DNA of 64,000 nt from Apus apus (lineage: Eukaryota; Chordata; Aves; Apodiformes; Apodidae), in assembly GCF_020740795.1 (NCBI RefSeq), contig NC_067287.1, forward strand, positions 32,853,501-32,917,500, written 5' to 3'. This document shows positions 62,934-64,000 of this stretch, one piece after another; the first letter of the stretch is position 1; each line of letters starts with the position of its first letter. Position numbers and translations under genes: made by a program. The notes under the pieces were generated by a model. That model made no database searches and was not told the DNA's origin. It saw nothing but the letters and a program-made list of their open reading frames with translations.

Positions 62934-64000
62934 ATAAAGAAATGGAAACTTATTGAAGTTACTCTTTTGTACTTGTAAATATTACCAATGTCTTATAAAA
63001 AGCAGAGAAACAATTCCACAGACATCTGCAATTTTGTAAATAATGTTTATTTTGCTCTAAACTACTTTCTACCTCCTTTGTCCTTCTCTAGCATGATAAT
63101 GCTGAACTTTTAGTATCACAGTTCTTTGCCATGGCAACATACAATGACATTATAAACACAGAAACAGGAATTCCCTGTGGGACAAAAACCAGAAGTCACA
63201 GTTACGAACAAAATTATCATTCAAACACACATAGCCTTAGTAATAGGAACAAATAAGTACTGTCCATTACTCTCAGTTTATTAAAGTCCTTTCCCAGTTT
63301 AATGTGAAATATGAAATTGTCTATTTTAAGGACACTGCATGTCTTCTGAATCAAGACTTTCAATGCTGTGAACCTTACTGCACCATACATTAGAATAAAT
63401 GACTCATGTTTTAATTCTTGATTCATAGGAACACTTGGCTGTCAAAGAGAGGACAAGCAGTGCACCAGAAATAGTTGCACTGGAGAAAGAATCATGAATG
63501 TGTGGAGCTGGTGCTTTAGCAGCTTGCAATTTAAAACCACTTTTGGTAATTTTTTTGTGCAACACAAATTTTGAACACAATCTGAACATTTCCTTCTCAA
63601 CTATTATTACCACAAGAGATTATCTGCTCTTCAAATTCTAGTATTATAACTACTTTGTTGTTTAGCAAACAATTCATACATACATTCTGTGGGAGAGGTA
63701 ATAGACATAACAGGACAGAGAGATGTACTGGGATGTATTAAAGGACAAGAACACAAAGCGTAAACCAGCTTGGTTGTTTTTCCTTTGTTCTGTTTTTTAT
63801 TTTCTAAACTGTAGAGTTCCTATACTGAGAACCACTACCTTTGTAAAAAAAGGAGCCTAATATTTTCTTAGTAAAGCACTATCAGTGGGGAAATGTACTA
63901 AATCAGTATGCAAAGTGCAATCCCAAATCACATCCATAATCTACAAGAATATTCCATATTCACATAAATAGCAGTCTTTGGATATAACTGGTACAGAAAA

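Larger units (their letters stand above)
10770..64000 (-). other. GULP1: GULP1 gene body (5' end outside window)
   Basis: This span covers the recognisable part of GULP1 on the minus strand. GULP1 is the vertebrate CED-6 adaptor. It links engulfment receptors such as LRP1, stabilin and MEGF10 to uptake of apoptotic cells, and it also acts in clathrin/Arf6-linked membrane traffic (established knowledge of the family). Eight coding exons join to 274 codons plus a stop, all in frame. Intron phases are 0,0,0,0,0,1,0. The family protein is usually 304 aa, so about 30 N-terminal residues and the 5' UTR must lie above coordinate 64,000. I looked for the missing coding exon in 53,960-64,000 and did not find it. 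The 5' limit given is simply the window edge, and the 3' limit is inferred from poly(A) signals. Confidence 0.93.
53960..64000. other. GULP1 upstream intron (partial)
   Basis: This is 10 kb upstream of the first exon seen, which begins in phase 0 with a good acceptor, so it is intronic. It holds a plus-strand CR1 at 58.8-59.3 kb, a G/T-rich low-complexity tract at 57.9-58.1 kb, an A-rich tract at 56.05-56.10 kb and a TA/CA repeat at 62.9 kb. I did not find the exon for the GULP1 N-terminus here. Confidence 0.75.

Noticed and set aside
1..64000. CRISPR arrays, operons, tRNA or rRNA genes, or a prokaryote-like system
   Set aside because: No regular spaced repeats, no cloverleaf-forming sequence noticed, and the whole window has vertebrate intron/exon and avian repeat structure.

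Overview
The window is vertebrate nuclear DNA, almost certainly from a bird. It is AT-rich with small exons and large introns, and its only clear interspersed repeats are chicken-repeat-1 (CR1) LINE fragments. These have the avian 3'-terminal octamer tail (ATTCTGTG/ATTCTATG type), and repeat density is low. There are no operons, prokaryotic genes, CRISPR arrays or mobile gene systems.

One protein-coding gene is recognisable. It lies on the minus strand and fills most of the window: GULP1 (CED-6 homologue), the PTB-domain engulfment adaptor. Eight coding exons run from 53,959 down to 12,772, all with GT-AG splice sites. They give 274 consecutive codons plus a stop, with no frameshift or nonsense codon. 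With the family's usual length of 304 aa, only the first 30 or so residues are missing. I did not find an exon for them between 53,960 and 64,000, so they should lie upstream of the window. In transcript order the exons encode the PTB domain (exons 1-4 here), a leucine-zipper coiled coil (end of exon 4 and exon 5), a Ser/Pro-rich linker with an SH3-type ligand (exon 6), a DLFG/DPF endocytic segment (exon 7) and the C-terminal tail (exon 8). The 3' UTR probably runs to about 10,770, where two AATAAA signals sit above a G-rich downstream element.

Layout: 1-10,770 is intergenic DNA 3' of GULP1, with no supportable gene. 10,770-12,771 is the inferred 3' UTR. 12,772-53,959 holds the exons and seven introns of 0.37-11.8 kb. 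53,960-64,000 is the 3' part of a further upstream intron. CR1 copies or fragments lie at 36.3, 42.5, 46.6 and 58.8 kb. A decayed LINE reverse-transcriptase stretch lies at 47.3 kb, and weaker remnants at 19.7, 28.1 and 43.7 kb.

The most interesting item is a possible unlisted cassette exon at 29,205-29,429 in the 11.8-kb intron between exons 5 and 6. It has a strong acceptor, a weak donor, 225 nt (75 codons) open in phase 0 at both ends, and a coding-like Ser/Pro-rich sequence. It would lengthen the linker between the coiled coil and the endocytic tail. I see no novel multi-gene system.
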